In this document: one piece after another, positions 32,674-32,914 of the stretch
Numbering within the stretch: the stretch's first letter is position 1
Layout of the letters: each line of letters starts with the position of its first letter
DNA from: Armatimonadota bacterium
GTDB lineage: Bacteria > Armatimonadota > Zipacnadia > Zipacnadales > FEN-943
Assembly: GCA_003170595.1 (NCBI GenBank)
Contig: PMZA01000445.1
Coordinates: forward strand, 1-32,914
Direction: 5' to 3'
DNA length: 32,914 bases
Program-made: the position numbers and the translations under genes
The notes under the pieces: generated by a model
Told to the model about the DNA's origin: nothing
Seen by the model: only the letters and a program-made list of their open reading frames with translations
Databases searched by the model: none

Positions 32674-32914
32674 CGTGCTTTCGCCTCGAAGTCCAGGTCG
32701 CCGTGCTTGCCTCCGTTCTTGCGCAGAACCCGCACGTCGCTGATCACGGCACCCGGGTCCAGGGCCTTGCACATGTCGTAGACGGTCAACGCCGCGACGC
32801 ACACGGCCGTCAACGCCTCCATCTCGACTCCGGTCGATGCCTTCGCCCGAGTCGTCGCACGGATTTCCACGCCGCCCTCGATGGCCTCGATCTCGATCCC
32901 CACATGCTCGAGCG
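32670..32914 (-). CDS. moaC: cyclic pyranopterin monophosphate synthase (3' part, truncated by window edge)
   Basis: The C-terminal 80 or so residues of MoaC are present, with the hallmark segments [20 protein letters not shown] and [24 protein letters not shown]. MoaC acts with MoaA in the first step of molybdopterin synthesis. The frame stays open to the window edge (residues [10 protein letters not shown] match the family before the GTG at 32903), so the true start lies outside. Its stop overlaps the start of the MOSC-MoaB gene. Confidence 0.93.
   Translation of the reverse strand, partial: LEHVGIEIEAIEGGVEIRATTRAKASTGVEMEALTAVCVAALTVYDMCKALDPGAVISDVRVLRKNGGKHGDLDFEAKAR

Noticed and set aside
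1-32914. CRISPR arrays, tRNA or rRNA genes, phage or insertion-sequence genes.
   Set aside because: No regularly spaced repeats, cloverleaf-like segments, rRNA motifs, transposase or integrase frames were seen.

Overview
The window is high-GC bacterial DNA that carries most of the carbonyl branch of the Wood-Ljungdahl (reductive acetyl-CoA) pathway, together with a formate dehydrogenase locus and its molybdopterin maturation genes. The acetyl-CoA synthase is the full-length bacterial type (731 aa, A-cluster ligands at the expected positions). The methyl carrier genes are the folate-linked acsC/acsD/acsE set, so the host is most likely an anaerobic bacterium that fixes CO2 to acetyl-CoA or oxidises acetate. 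The sequence alone does not let me name a phylum; GC content and mosaic gene order are compatible with an uncultivated lineage.

Layout. (1) 1-627: end of an unknown gene, then about 500 bases without a convincing gene, holding a possible promoter and a perfect 8-bp dyad. (2) 628-21842: one long plus-strand gene string with very short gaps: a divergent NuoF-like protein, a divergent FdhA-like molybdopterin protein, ndk, cooS, cooF, nuoE, nuoF with a C-terminal ferredoxin, a HoxU/NuoG-N-terminal-like protein, acsB, acsC, the corrinoid activator, acsD, acsE, a DUF166 protein, two CooC-type nickel ATPases and a BioD-like/DRTGG protein. (3) 21992-24264: pabB-pabC for p-aminobenzoate, a precursor of the folate carrier. 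(4) 24576-31365: mobA, nuoE, nuoF, an EthD-like small protein, fdhA, fdhD, which together look like an NAD-linked formate dehydrogenase plus maturation factors. (5) 31366-31683: a 140-bp nested palindromic repeat between converging genes. (6) 31684-32914, minus strand: a MOSC-MoaB/MogA fusion and the 3' part of moaC.

How it works together. CooS reduces CO2 to CO; AcsB joins CO, a methyl group and CoA; AcsE moves the methyl from methyl-tetrahydrofolate to AcsCD; the activator re-reduces the corrinoid; the CooC proteins serve nickel insertion. The FDH supplies formate for the methyl branch, whose own genes (fhs, folD, metF) are not in the window. A NuoE/NuoF+ferredoxin/HoxU module lies between cooSF and acsB and could connect CODH to NAD(P)H, possibly by flavin-based electron bifurcation.

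Most unusual: the first two genes of the acs string form a second NuoF-FdhA pair whose iron-sulfur wiring is largely kept, but whose NuoF has lost the FMN/NADH motifs and whose FdhA has Glu in place of the catalytic His next to the metal-ligand Cys. This looks like a repurposed redox pair with an unknown substrate, placed directly upstream of CODH.
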